Of a DNA stretch of 64,000 nucleotides, positions 48,176 to 60,600 are shown one piece after another (position 1 is the first letter of the stretch; every line of letters starts with the position of its first letter). A program made the translations under genes and the position numbers. Origin of the DNA: Ophthalmolycus amberensis (Eukaryota; Chordata; Actinopteri; Perciformes; Zoarcidae); NCBI GenBank assembly GCA_024529925.1, contig JAFEUB010000718.1, positions 18,638 through 82,637 on the forward strand, written 5' to 3'. Under the pieces are notes generated by a model. It saw only the letters and a list, made by a program, of their open reading frames with translations. It was not told the DNA's origin and made no database searches.

Positions 48176-49717
48176 ATGATGAATACATTCTTAGGCAAGA
48201 TGAAAAATGTGTTTGCAGGACGACAGAGGAGTCCAGCTTCACCCACATTTATACACACTTATACTATTTATACTATTAACCCTGAGTATATAGTGTTCCC
48301 AGACACTCATCACATTGAGGTCTCAGACAGCCTGACATCTCCCGAGGAAATAATTGGGGAAAAGTTTAGTGACATCCCTGATGCTGTCTTTGGTGACATG
48401 TCAGACTCTGATTATGAGAGATTGCTATTTTCCGATGTCCTGCGAGTTATTAAAGAACTGCAAGCGAAAGCCAAGGAAACGGACGCAAGAGGATGCAAAC
48501 CTAAGAGCCTTAGTACAAAGGACTTCGCCAAAACATGTCTGTGTCGCTTACTGCGTCAACTGGACACCGAATTTGAGCAGTACATCAGCGTAACTGATTT
48601 GCATGGCCTGTTTGTAGAATTAGAAGACTACATCGACAAATGGTTGACATTGGCTGATGACATATTACCGGTTGATTACGAGGATATGAAGGATTCCAGC
48701 AATACAATGACGAGGGAGCTGAGTAACATCATCTTCACACACACGACAGGACGTTTGCAGCCAGTGATTTCACCAGAGGCGTATGTCAAATTCCGTACGG
48801 AGTTTGACGGTAACTATAAGGAATACCATCCACATGTTTTGATGTACGTTGATATATGGACCAAAGCCTGGAAGTTCCTGAGATTCATGGAGTTGTGGCA
48901 GACGACTCAGGGCGACGATGTTGCTGAAAATATCACACAGGATTTAGAGGACAAGTCACCGGAACCAACAGCGTCACCGTTCGCTGAAAATATGACACCG
49001 TCTTTAGAGGACAAGTCACCGGAACCAACAGCGTCACCGTTCGCTGAAAATATGACACAGTCTTGTGAATGGTCAGTATGGTTTGAAAATATGACACCGT
49101 CTTTAGAGGACAAGTCACCGGAACCAACAGCGTCACCGTTCGCTGAAAATATGACACAGTCTTGTGAATGGTCAGTATGGTTTGAAAATATGACACCGTC
49201 TTTAGAGGACAAGTCACCGGAACCAACAGCGTCACCGGTCGTCGACCAGCTGGAGAGCGGTCCTCAATGGGCCTATGCACAGCCTGCGCAGGACAACACC
49301 GAAGCAAAGAAGAAAGTATTCATTGAGATCATCTTGGGGAAGCTGGTTTCACGGGCATTCAGGAAATGCAAAGTGAGCTGTCCATCCGATACCGAGGCCA
49401 TCAACATCATTCAGCGTCTGTTGGAAAAGACGTGGGCCGAAGTCGAGGGCATGGACTTTGATGTCGAACCAAAAACCTTCAAGGACCTCGACAAGACCAT
49501 CTTTAACAAACTCTGGAAGCAGTTGGGCCATAAAACAACGGTGCTGCTCAATTTGAGACGTGAGGATGAGGCACTTGAAAACCTCATCGCCTCCGCCATC
49601 AAAAAACACTTGACGCCACCAACAAATAAGAGCTCCTGCAAAGGCAAGTTATTCTCGTCCGTGCGCCGAGCCATCACCACCGTCCACAGGCGAGAAGAGA
49701 AGGTCGTTGTCATGTAG
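48176..49717 (+). CDS. Uncharacterised intronless tandem-family protein, copy 5 (513 aa)
   Basis: Closest to copy 1: no inserted 29-residue repeats, four SPEPTASP repeats and two copies of the odd CEWSVWF insert. Against copy 1, about 14 codons change the amino acid and about one is silent by eye (for example P to A in DIPDAVFG, R to H in DLHGL, G to E in RREEK). The frame is fully open from ATGATG to the stop at 49717. Confidence 0.7.
   Translation: MMNTFLGKMKNVFAGRQRSPASPTFIHTYTIYTINPEYIVFPDTHHIEVSDSLTSPEEIIGEKFSDIPDAVFGDMSDSDYERLLFSDVLRVIKELQAKAKETDARGCKPKSLSTKDFAKTCLCRLLRQLDTEFEQYISVTDLHGLFVELEDYIDKWLTLADDILPVDYEDMKDSSNTMTRELSNIIFTHTTGRLQPVISPEAYVKFRTEFDGNYKEYHPHVLMYVDIWTKAWKFLRFMELWQTTQGDDVAENITQDLEDKSPEPTASPFAENMTPSLEDKSPEPTASPFAENMTQSCEWSVWFENMTPSLEDKSPEPTASPFAENMTQSCEWSVWFENMTPSLEDKSPEPTASPVVDQLESGPQWAYAQPAQDNTEAKKKVFIEIILGKLVSRAFRKCKVSCPSDTEAINIIQRLLEKTWAEVEGMDFDVEPKTFKDLDKTIFNKLWKQLGHKTTVLLNLRREDEALENLIASAIKKHLTPPTNKSSCKGKLFSSVRRAITTVHRREEKVVVM
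49065..49183 (+). repeat. Two 20-nt templated fillers in the coding repeat, U5
   Basis: GTGAATGGTCAGTATGGTTT occurs at 49065-49084 and 49164-49183, 99 nt apart. The 39-nt insert was later duplicated together with one 60-nt repeat. Confidence 0.75.
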
Positions 49718-49725
49718 GTGACAAC

Positions 49726-49732
<7 letters not shown>

Positions 49733-49760
<28 letters not shown>
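49733..49760. repeat. (TC)n microsatellite, U5
   Basis: CT tract after the stop codon. Confidence 0.85.
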
Positions 49761-49761
<1 letters not shown>

Positions 49762-50762
49762 GCTTTGAAATTTCCTTTCAGGAAAACCCTCTTTTCTCAT
49801 CAGACCAGTGTGTTGAGTTTGACCAGATCCATTTATTTTCTAACTAATCATCAGAGGATGTTTTATGGTGGCTGGAGGTTCAAATATTTGCTGCCACGGT
49901 GATAGAAAGTGAGGAGATCTTGCTGTTTTTTTAAACATGCGTGGCCATGTTTAATCCAGTAGTTAGTCCTGTGAGGATAAACCATACTGACCATTCACCC
50001 TGCAGTGACTGCAGTGCTGATAATGTCAGACATGACAGCAGATGTACTGATTTGCTGGTTTCAGATGAGCTTTGAAATTTCCTTTAAGGAAAACCCTCTT
50101 TTCTCATCAGACCAGTGTGTTGAGTTTGACCAGATCCATTTCTTTCTAACTAATCATCAGAGGATGTTTTATGGTGGCTGGAGGTTCAAATATTTGCTGC
50201 CACGGTGATAGAAAGTGAGGAGATCTTGCTGTTTTTTTAAACATGCGTGGCCATGTTTAATCCAGTAGTTAGTCCTGTGAGGATAAACCATACTGACCAT
50301 TCACCCTGCAGTGACTGCAGCGCTGATAATGTCAGACATGACAGCAGATGTACTGATTTTCTGGTTTCAGATGAGCTTTGAAATTTCCTTTAAGGAAAAC
50401 CCTCTTTTCTCATCAGACCAGTGTGTTGAGTTTGACCAGATCCATTTATTTTCTAACTAATCATCAGAGGATGTTTTATGGTGGCTGGAGGTTCAAATAT
50501 TTGCTGCCACGGTGATAGAAAGTGAGGAGATCTCGCTGTTTTTTTAAACATGCGTGGCCATGTTTAATCCAGTAGTTAGTCCTGTGAGGATAAACCATAC
50601 TGACTTTTCATTAAGCACCACCACCAGTCCAACACTTTTGGTTTCTATTGCAGTTTCTTAACAATTCAATGGATTACCATGAGATTTTGTACAGACATTC
50701 ATCGCCCCTAGAGGATGAATCCTACTGACTTTGGAGATTCATTGACCGTTCATCTCGTGCCA
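49761..50762 (+). repeat. Right inverted-repeat arm, U5 (three modules)
   Basis: Modules start near 49761, 50069 and 50374, as in U1. The first has CCTTTCAGG instead of CCTTTAAGG. Confidence 0.85.
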
Positions 50763-51520
50763 CACTGTAAAAAAAAAAACCTTGAGAAAACTTTATCAAG
50801 GCAACTTGATGCAATCGATTTTCAAGTTCTCAACTTTTGACTACGGTAGTTGACTTAACTAAGATTTACAAGTTTGGACAAAAGTTCTGCCAACTTAGAT
50901 TTTCTTGTTCACAGAATTGTGATATTTCTGTGAGGCTAACAATGAAATTATTGTTTCAGTGCCATGTATTTCTACCTTTGACAAACGGATATTTGTGTTG
51001 AATAAATATACAATTCTTGTTTAAGTGAGACAAAAAATTTACGTTAAAAATCAATACAAATTGATGTTGCTATATAATTGTATTTCGAGTTCTGCCAACT
51101 TAGATTTTCTTGTTCACAGAATTGTGATATTTCTGTGAGGCTAACAATAAAATCATTGTTTCAATGCTATGTGTTTCTGCCTTCAACAAACACAGATATA
51201 CTAGTTGAATAAACATATAATTCTTGCTTCAGTGAGATACATTTTCCTAGATAACTCAATGAAAATGTAAGTTGCTGTAATTGTATTAAAGGAATTCTCA
51301 ATAAATACTTCATTAAATATAATAAAAAGGCACACAGCTCAAAGTTAGCTAAAACCTTGTTTATTTCTCCTTGGTAAAAAGGTTTTGAACACGAGTTAAA
51401 AGTACTCAATGAGGTCTGTCTGGCCTTCATTAAACAATGGATTGGCACTGCATTCAGCAAGGCAATTATGTAAACAGTCAATGCAATGAATTTGAATATT
51501 TAAAACACTGGATGTGTCCC
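50763..51520 (-). mobile_element. CACTG-ended transposon fragment, U5
   Basis: CACTGTAAAAAAAAAACC start and the 204-bp internal duplication, as in the other units. Confidence 0.45.
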
Positions 51521-51534
51521 TCTATATAGACATG

Positions 51535-51809
51535 TATATGTATATGTAGATATATATATATGCGTGTGTGTATATGTATATACATATATACACATACGTA
51601 TATACACACACACGTACATATATACGTATATACGTACATACACATTTACGTATATACGTACATACACATATACGTATATACACACATACGTATATTCACA
51701 CATACGTATATTCACACATACGTATATTCACACATACGTATATTCACACATACGTATATTCACACACACACACATATACACACACACATACGTATATATA
51801 TATATTACG

Positions 51810-51843
<34 letters not shown>
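51535..51843. repeat. Microsatellite with a 16-bp higher-order repeat, U5
   Basis: Contains about five copies of TTCACACATACGTATA (about 51690-51765), not seen in the other units. Confidence 0.88.
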
Positions 51844-52038
51844 ACTTATGAGTACCAACAATGAACATGAACAGTTTAAATACTGGATGTGTCCCTATTG
51901 TGAACTGACAACTGACATTTCTTCAAATTCTGTGAATCTGAGGCAAAGGTGACTTAAAAGGTTACACATGAGAACAAACAATGCACTCAAACAGGAACAA
52001 AACAAAGCATTAGGTCCTGTCTGGCTTCCCCATCAGAT

Positions 52039-52350
52039 TTAGAGCAAAAGCTTTGTTTTCAGAGACCGTATGCGCTGCGAGCGTCGAGAGCCAAGTTCGA
52101 AAAAGATTGTTTGAATCCCTTCGAAGGTATACCTCATCTCCTTTGGATAGTCAATGTCCATGGCATACAGTAGGCCAAAGACGTATGCAAAGGCAGTAGA
52201 GAGGTCTGGTAGGTCTTGAAGCACGATGGTCCCTTCCAACACAACCGCTACATCTCGCACGTTTGGTAATATGGCAGCATCATCATCTTCAATGATGGTG
52301 AGGATGGCAACAAACACACCTCTGAGCACTCTCTTCTCATGGTCAGTGTC
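52039..52350 (-). pseudogene. Orphan SAMD3-like terminal exon, U5
   Basis: 103 codons with acceptor. One amino-acid change (RGVFVAIL for RGVSVAIL) relative to the other units. The open frame runs past the acceptor into unrelated DNA (to 52449) only by chance. Confidence 0.6.
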
Positions 52351-52375
52351 CTGAGGAAAAGCAACACATGCATGA

Positions 52376-52620
52376 ATATAGTCGGGGTCGGCGATCTCAG
52401 AGCGAGGGCCGGTTAGTAATGGACGTGGGCCGGTATTGGACCGGCCCAAAACCCCGTCGGCCTACCGGGGATTCCCCCGGTATCCCCTATGGCCAGCCCG
52501 CCCCTGGTCCCATTCCTATTTACACCATCTCAAGCCCTCACAGTCTCTCACACTCAACCACTCAGGTGACGTCAGTCAGTCCTCGAGGGTTCAGGGTTTG
52601 AGGGTTTAGGGGGGACATTG
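52376..52620. repeat. GC-rich dispersed repeat fragment at the array edge
   Basis: Contains CCGGGGATTCCCCCGGTATC and GGCCAGCCCGCCCCTGG, motifs I associate with interspersed fish repeats of hAT type. It directly abuts the truncated end of U5. The family is not certain. Confidence 0.4.
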
Positions 52621-53929
52621 GGATTTGGCCATTGACTGTGCTCAATGTCATCACCATCACCAGTCACCACCGTATTAATACCTTCCTTATTTGCTTTTCG
52701 TGGCGCTACTTATGGCCATCAGGTGGTGTCAGCAGCTCCCCAGGTAATATGGCCACCAACACCTCCGTGTCCCAGCTGCTCGGCCGGTGACAGACGGCCG
52801 TGTGCTGTGTCCAAAGCATGCAAATGGAGAGACTGTCTGCGGGCGTTCTCTGATCTAATCTCCTCGTGCATCTGGCACTTGGAAACATGTCAGATTTGGG
52901 CAAAGAAACATTTGGAGCAATCTGGGACTCACCGAGAAGAAGACAGGGAATACAGGCGGTTGGGCACTGCCCTCTAGTGGAGAAGCATAACCAGTGCTCA
53001 TATGTGTGCAGGAAGTGTTGAGGAACACAAGACAACGACATTCATGCATTCTTTAGGTATAGTTTGTCTGAGCAAACCATTTCTGTAGATTATTTATCTC
53101 TAACCCTCTTGATCTTACTTTGCTCGATGCCGACTCAATGCACTGCTGTATAATCATAAAAACCTTCATCTGTAAGACAACGGTGTACTTTTTGATTTTT
53201 TTTATGAGATTCAGAGCATTGTTTTCTGTGGGTGGATCGTATGACGCATCTCAGGAGCTCAGATGAGCACTAAAATATGGGGTTCCATGAGCAAAAGTTA
53301 TTTTTTCCATGAGTTAATCATGCTCACCGTACTAAAGAAGAGGCCTTCATAACTAAAACAGAGTCACATTGAGCTTCCTTCTCATAAATACAACATGAGC
53401 TGGATGACTGAGATCCTTAAAATAGGGCTGGCAATAACCGTCATGAAAAGACCATATCCAACAATAAGAATAATCATCCTACAAACAACCATAACCTGTG
53501 TAACCAAAGCCTGATCTAGCTAATTCATTTGTTCCATTCATCTCCATTGATGTCCACAAAGTGTGTAAGACGAGCCGCAGCATTGTTCAGGAGGACACGT
53601 TCCTTCATTACAAATGCACGTTCTTCAGCTTGAGTAACATTTTCTGAAAATCCCAGAGCTCAGTTGTTTGAGGAAATTGAGCCCTTAAAAAAAATAAAAA
53701 ATTAAACTTTAATGTCTATTTGTGACCCACTTCTGAAGATTGATGTCTTTAGTGGGAATGAAAAGGCTTTGGAATAAATGCCACAGACATGGCTGGGAAG
53801 TCACAACACTAGCACATTGTCGATTTTTGGTATTTTCATTGTTCACAATAACTAGAATATAGAGTACCACCCGTATCCCTTAAGAAATACTGCATTTGCG
53901 CAAATGAGCGACGGCGCAGTTTTTAAATA
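52621..53929. other. No recognisable gene
   Basis: Single-copy-looking DNA. Frames of 110 and 111 codons overlap on opposite strands (52645-53041) and match nothing I know. Confidence 0.4.
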
Positions 53930-56080
53930 AAAATTACTTTATTTTTTAAAATAAATGCATTTTTTTACAGTCAGAAAACAGAGCAGCAGGACATGCACTG
54001 CTGCTCTTGACACTGGAGGCAAACAAAAACATCAGAGAAAATAAAAACAGACTGGGCGTGGTTTTCTGTTCACTTATGCTGATTTGTCGCAAACTCCAGG
54101 GTCTAAACAACGTGGGTCTCCTTCATATGGACATTATTAAATGGCACACTTCAGTTGTGACAACACCAGACAAATAAGTGAAGTATATTAAAAAGGCGCT
54201 GAGCAAATCAAATTAAGTATTTCGGTCAGTCTAAAGAATGAGCTAAAAACACAACTCAGGGCCACAAATGGACAGAAGAGAAAAGCAGAAAATCAATAAA
54301 ATAAAGTGGAAATGCAAGAACAAAGAGCACATCGAAAAGGCATAGGTATTTGTATCTTAAAAAACAATTATAATATGTACTCGACAATATCTTAATCAAA
54401 CCTGGAGTTTGAGACTAGTGTTATCTTCATATATAATATTTATCTTCATCTGAAAACTCAGTAAGGACACAACAGAAGCAGGCACAATTCTGAATAATAC
54501 ACGTTGCCGGAACGCTTCTCCCCTCTTTTCTGAAAGGAAAAACTTCCAACCCCCCCCACCCCAAAAAAAGCAGAAAAAAAACTGTACAATTCTATAAAAC
54601 GTTTGTGTTTTTACATTAGATACAAAAAATAATACTTCATTTAGTGATCATTCTGAGGACAGAAGGACAAAAAAAAAAAAAACGTTGCATATTCATTCTT
54701 CAAACTCTGTGACCTTTTGCTGGTGTGTAATGATGCAAATTATTATAATAATAATACTATATGGTGTGAGAGACAGAATGTTCATTAACTTATAGCTGTG
54801 GTCAGAACAGCAGCCATAAACGGACGTGTTTTGCGAAATGTTAATGCATTTTGGCACATTATTTTTGAATGCCAGGTCAGAAGATGAAAAAACGCCTTTC
54901 CTCAAAGTCGGGAAACAACGGACATCTTGGAAAAGTCATAAAGCTTCACGTTAAGTCTTCAAATAGTTCTAAAAACAAGGATGAGAGATATTTGAAATAC
55001 ACATGAACATTAGTCATCTACCTTAGTTCAACACGCCATCCAGAAAAGTTTTCAAGAAACTTTAGAAACACTGAACACTAGAGCTAATGACTATTTATTT
55101 ATTTTTTAAAATCAGTTGGAAAAGATTTTCAAACCCACAGGGCACTCACCCCGGTGCCCTGAACTGTAGTGTGTTGTTGTTTTCAGACATGCTCACTATA
55201 CGCAGCCTATTAAATACAAAACAAAACTCTCAATGTCACACCTGTCAGCTAATACAGTGAGAATCCACTGGAGAGACTCGACACAGAGGAGACAATCGCT
55301 CCGGACGAGCTCTGAAACAAAGACGACGGACATCAAAAGCAAAAGGAAATTCAACATCAGCTTATTCATTAACAGGACTGTATACTGTAGAAGTGCTTAC
55401 ATGTGACTTCAAAGAGACCGAAGCCTTCATAGAGTGGATAGAGGATGGACACGTAGTGCTGCGATCAGGCGCCTCTGCTGATCACAGATAGCATTTGGAT
55501 CGGACTCTTTGATGAAGTCCGTCTTTTAGGATAAATAATTCAATATAACTGGAAGTATCAGTGGCGCTTATGACGCTTTAATGACAGTTTGAATGTCAGC
55601 TCCTTTAGTCCAGAGAGAAAGAAAAAAAAAGCAGAAAGAGAAAAAAAGATTCTTTGGGATTAAATCTGGTCTTTGATTGGTTGTAACGGGTTGTCATGGG
55701 ACGTTAGTTGATGGTGATCAGTCCAGGAGGAGAGGACGACGTAGGAGGACAGAGGTTTGTGTTAGGCTTCTGCTCAACCACAGGGGTATAGATCCATAAG
55801 GTCATCTTTACTGCATTCACCAGAATATGTTTTGTAACAAAAGACCTTGTCAGCGTTACTGCAAAAAAAAAATAAAAAAAAATAAAAACCTATAACAATG
55901 AAAATGGTGTCAGCTATCGCAATTGTAGCGCTGGTCTGGACTCTTCGGCACAGCTCCAAACAATTAAACAGACTGGGGAAAAAAACATAGAAGGATAAAA
56001 TAAACCCCATTCACGGTGCTCTCCCCCTCCTGGCGCCTGACCTACAATCGGTGACCCCTGGTGGTTTGGGGGGGGGGGGC
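53930..56080 (-). other. fermt2: Probable fermt2 3' UTR
   Basis: AT-rich sequence following the fermt2 stop codon on the minus strand, without coding potential. AATAAA signals on the minus strand occur near 55095, 54298 and, followed by T-rich sequence, near 53940. The most distal gives a 3' UTR of about 2.1 kb. The true end is not determinable here. Confidence 0.4.
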
Positions 56081-57589
56081 TCAGACCCAGCCGCTGGTCA
56101 GCTTGTAGAACATCTCCTCGTCTAGAGACTCGTTCTGGTCCTTGGCACGCGTGGACAGGAAGATGTAGCCGCCGATGAACTCGTGGACCACCTTACAGTC
56201 CACCTCGGCGCAGATGAAAGACAGACTGGGCTCGTCCGCAAATTCCACCGTCACCTGAGCACACGGAGCAGAGCACGTCGGTCATGCGTCAACGCAAACG
56301 GGCGAGACGGATTGGTGTTACATTAACATGTTTGTTTCCCTAACAGTACAAAATCAAAAGATATTCAATTCACCATCTAAGAAGACGAGCACATAACATA
56401 CAAATTTCCCCCTGGGATAAATAAAGTACATATCTATCTATCCATCTATCTATCTATGTCTGAGAAGTTGGAATCAGTACAAATCTTGTTTTGTTTTTTT
56501 CAAAAAACAATTGTTCTGATAATACTTATAGAGTTCTCAGATTTAGGATCGCAATCCTATAACATTTCCGTGCTCCCGATGGACAGAGTATCAAAATCGA
56601 TGCAGTAGAACCTGAGGTATGGTCTTCTTCTTCCTTGTCAAAACTAGCCCCCACATTACCCACAATGCAGCTTGGTCAACAGTACGGTTGGAGATTCTAG
56701 TATGCTAGCCTCAAGCAGAGATTAGCAGCAGGCTACAGCAGTCTGATCATTTCAGATAGCTTTCCTATTCAAACGTAAAATCTTCAACCCCAGCTGACAC
56801 TGACTCGAATGACATCACATCAGGGCAATTTCATCAGATTGGTCCCACAAATAACAGTATTAATCCCCGAGACCTGTAGGGAAACGTTGATGTGCAAAAT
56901 CAATAGACTTCCCCTTAAATCCACTTATTGTTTCAACTCTAGAAACAACATTAACTTGGAACACTTTGAGGGACAATAGGCAGCAAACACATTTGTAATA
57001 TTGAGAAAAACCAATGAAATTAAAATATTCATGTTCAATGGGTTCCCTACCATCTTGATCTCCCAGTTGACATTCCACTGCTTCATGTTGCTGAAGCGCC
57101 AGGTCTTGATGGCGTCTCCAGTGCTCGCATCCATCCGGATCAGGCGGTTATAAGTGATGCCCATTAGTTTCTTCCCGCTTTCCACCCTGAAACCTGCAGA
57201 AGAAGAAGAAGAAGAAGAAGAAGAAGCAGAGAGTCCACTGTGAAATTAAACTGTGCAGATCAAATGAAAATACGAGTCGGCACATACAACTGAAGGGGGG
57301 GGTAATAAGTGTAAAGACGCATCAGCTTACTTGGCGAGGAAATGAGTCATTCCAAACTCGGGCAGGGACTGCCACGCCTGGATGAAGCGCATCTTAGCCT
57401 CGATGAGACTCATCTGGGCCACATTCTGGTGGGCTTCCAGGATCCGGGCTGAAATCTGACAAAAACACAATCGCAAACATCACACGCGTGACATTTCAGT
57501 ATGCTCCCGCTATTTGAGTCTACACAAACACAAACGCACTCCCCAGCGTAAACAAGTGCATCCCATCACCAAACTTCAACATTCTGATG

Positions 57590-57624
<35 letters not shown>

Positions 57625-60600
57625 GCTGTGGCTAATTCCATAAAGCCATCAGCACACACAGTGTCAGCCAATAAGCAGAGGGCTGTCACAGGAAGTTCTA
57701 CTTCACACTGCTACAGACAAACAAATATTAACCTATGAGCCCACTGAGGAGCCAGACTAAGGTGAATGTGCGAGTGTGTGAGTGTGCATGCATGTGTGTA
57801 TTCTCAGACTGTCCCTACATCCTTCTTCTGCCGGGCTGCAGCTTAACATTAGATCAATGAATTCCACCGGAAGAGCAGGGCACCAGAGACATGCAGAGTC
57901 AGCAAGAAGTAATCCATCACTGTGAACCTTTTGCCAACCTCCCACATGTTACAGTCAGCTACTGACTGGCATTGGACACTTGAGCTTCTTTGGAAAAAAA
58001 ATTGAAAAAAAAATAAAATGCAAACGCAAGTGTCAGGAATGAATTGATGAGGTTGATCGTTTCGTTAGTGTTCAAAAGCAACATTCTTGGATTCAACTGC
58101 ATTACAATAAAATCTTTATTTTGTGAAGGATCACTTCAGCAAGTTTCTGTCCTACTTTTCATATTTCACAGACGGTATAATAAAGCCCATAACTCACAAA
58201 CACATGGAATCTTCCCTTCATCTAAAAACTTGGGAATTTCAATGAGAAATGTTCCACATTAAATGGTAAATGGAACTGCTGTTAAATGGGCTAAAACATG
58301 TAAAACACCAGCATGGTCCATTTATTTACTGAATGTGCTGCTTTTTGTACCATTTCTCTGTGTCCCTACTGGCAATGTAAAGAAAAGTAAAAAATACGGG
58401 TGTCTCAATGTTGTGTCAATAGCATTTTGTTTCATCTGCTCGTCTTGTGACACGTAACAAACAAACAAGTAAACCAACAAGAAGGATTCCATCGATTCTA
58501 CTGTGACTATCACACGTTACACAGCTGCACTACGTTTGGTTAGGTGAGGCAAACCGGACACAAAAATAGTGTTCACAGTTTATACACACATGCACATCCA
58601 TGTCTCTAAGGCTTACGAGGCACCCAGTGGACACACAACTCAACTTACCAAGTCCCTGATGGAGCCTGGCTGAAGATGGGAGGTGGGGGGGTGGGGGGGG
58701 GGGGGGGGCACAGAGGAAGGAAGGAGATGCATACAAGGAGAGAAAAGAAAGAAAGGTTGGACAAAGAGAACAAGCAAGTAAGAGGGAGGAAAGATCAAAA
58801 ACAATAAAGTAGGAGGCCACAATTGTAATAAAAGATTTTAAAAAAGATGGGAGAGGGCCTGTGGAGTCTGGAGATCATGCAGTATTCAGCAACAACAGGG
58901 AGGAGAGCACAGCGGCAGTCATTTATTTTAGGAGAGAAGAGGAAGATTACACAACATTTGTGTGGGTTCACATTAGGTAAGAAGGCACTGGAGCGGCACA
59001 TACTTTATAATGGGCCATTCAAATAACCTTCTCCTTACTTCCCCTTTCATCCCACAGGATGGCGGCATGCATCAAGCGGCACATTTTGTAAGCACCAAGC
59101 CGTAGGAGTGCCATGTCTCCATACTCCAGAGTTTATTGTAGTGTCCTTAACGCTCGTTTTCTCTTGTGTCAATGTATCGATTTTGGCCAGAGACCACACC
59201 GGTCAGGAATCTAAAAAAAAAAAAAAATTCCCGCGCGTGTATCCGCTGGGAGCTGCAGCACAGAAGTCTCCTCGGACCGTTCTCGCAACAGGAAGTCCAG
59301 TTTTAGGCCGATGGGGAGGGGTCACAGCTGACTGAGAGCTAACGGGCTTTCCCCCCCCCCCCCCAGACAGTTTTCCCGCGCAGCATTCAAAGGCACGGCT
59401 CATTTCCTGATGCCCCACGCCCACTACATGTGTGTGTGTGTGTGTGTGTGACACGGGTACATACACATACTGTACATAGGCCACTACTCTTTCATGTTGT
59501 ATGCCTGGGGGATACACCCCCCCCCCCCCCTACGCGGGCTGGGATTATGAGGGAGACTGGAGCCGGACCACAAAGAACCACGGCCCCAGATGGACACACA
59601 CCCTGCTGAGCTAATACCCCCCTGTTCAAGCTAGCCTCTATTCCAGGCAATGTATTATGCCACGGAGCATTTTCTCTTCTTAAAAAAAAACAAAAACACA
59701 ACAACATGGCACAGGAGGTTTTTTTAGTGTAGAATATGTTGGGAAATCTCGGTATCGTGTTTTAACTGTCGGTTAAATCCACAGGTTGGTTAGTCTGAAT
59801 GGTTCAACGTGCATCATCTGATGACTCGGTCACTCCTCGGGTTTGGTGAACCCGCTTTACTACTGAAGATGGTGAGGTACTTTCATGTCATTGACCCCCA
59901 ACTACATTTAAGGGATTTCCCAACGACTAAAACAGTGAGAAAATGAGACATTCAGAGAAAGAGAGAATTGAAACTATATTTGGCACTTCTGTTATTTTGG
60001 GTTTAACTCCTATTTTTAGCAGCACTGTTAATGGAACTAAGGTTGTAGAGTTGATTAACCTGTGACAGCGCTCCCATAAGAATGGGTCAAGGACGAGTTC
60101 AGTATAGCAAAGGTACGATGAACAAGTCTGGTTTGTATTGTTATTATACTCAAGACACGCTGTCGCCCATCTTTCTGTCTACCTCTCTCTAGACATCCAG
60201 CATATTTCTGAGTCATCGCTTACGGTACCAACACCCTCCCATCTTCCCTCCAACCCCCAGCAACATTACACTTTTCGCCGACGACTTAAACAAGACCAGA
60301 CTGAGTGAGTGAGCTATGGAGAGGCAACCACCCCGCCCCTCCCTGCATCCCTCACCCATCCCCAACTCACACAGCCGTGTACTCAGCTGTTCCAATGTAC
60401 ACACACACACACACACACACACACACCAGCCTGTTGCTTACATGCAAATCTGCTGAGCACACTGTAGAATTTTCCTTAACGTTGACAAGAAAGTTAATTG
60501 ATTCGTAGTGCTTAAATTCCACACCTGGTTATAACGATGTTATAACGAGAGCAGAGAGAGTGTCCGCTACAGTCCGACATGAGCAACTCTACTGTAAGCA

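Larger units (their letters stand above)
44981..52375 (+). repeat. Tandem unit U5 (truncated, about 7.4 kb)
   Basis: Last copy. It matches the others until about 52375, inside the intron upstream of the SAMD3-like exon (ACATGCATGA), where unrelated repeat DNA follows. Its coding frame and three-module right arm are U1-like, while its spacer is U3-like. Confidence 0.88.

Noticed and set aside
52039..52449. 136-codon version of the SAMD3-like frame in U5 with a different N-terminus
   Set aside because: The extra residues come from reading past the splice acceptor into the unrelated flanking repeat.
52575..52612. Telomere-like GGGTTCAGGGTTTGAGGGTTTAGGG stretch
   Set aside because: Only three or four imperfect units; too short and degenerate to be interstitial telomere.
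57051..57193. Reading fermt2 as a pseudogene because of the frameshift
   Set aside because: Seven other exons are intact with correct phases and splice sites, and one base in a short homopolymer is more easily an error.
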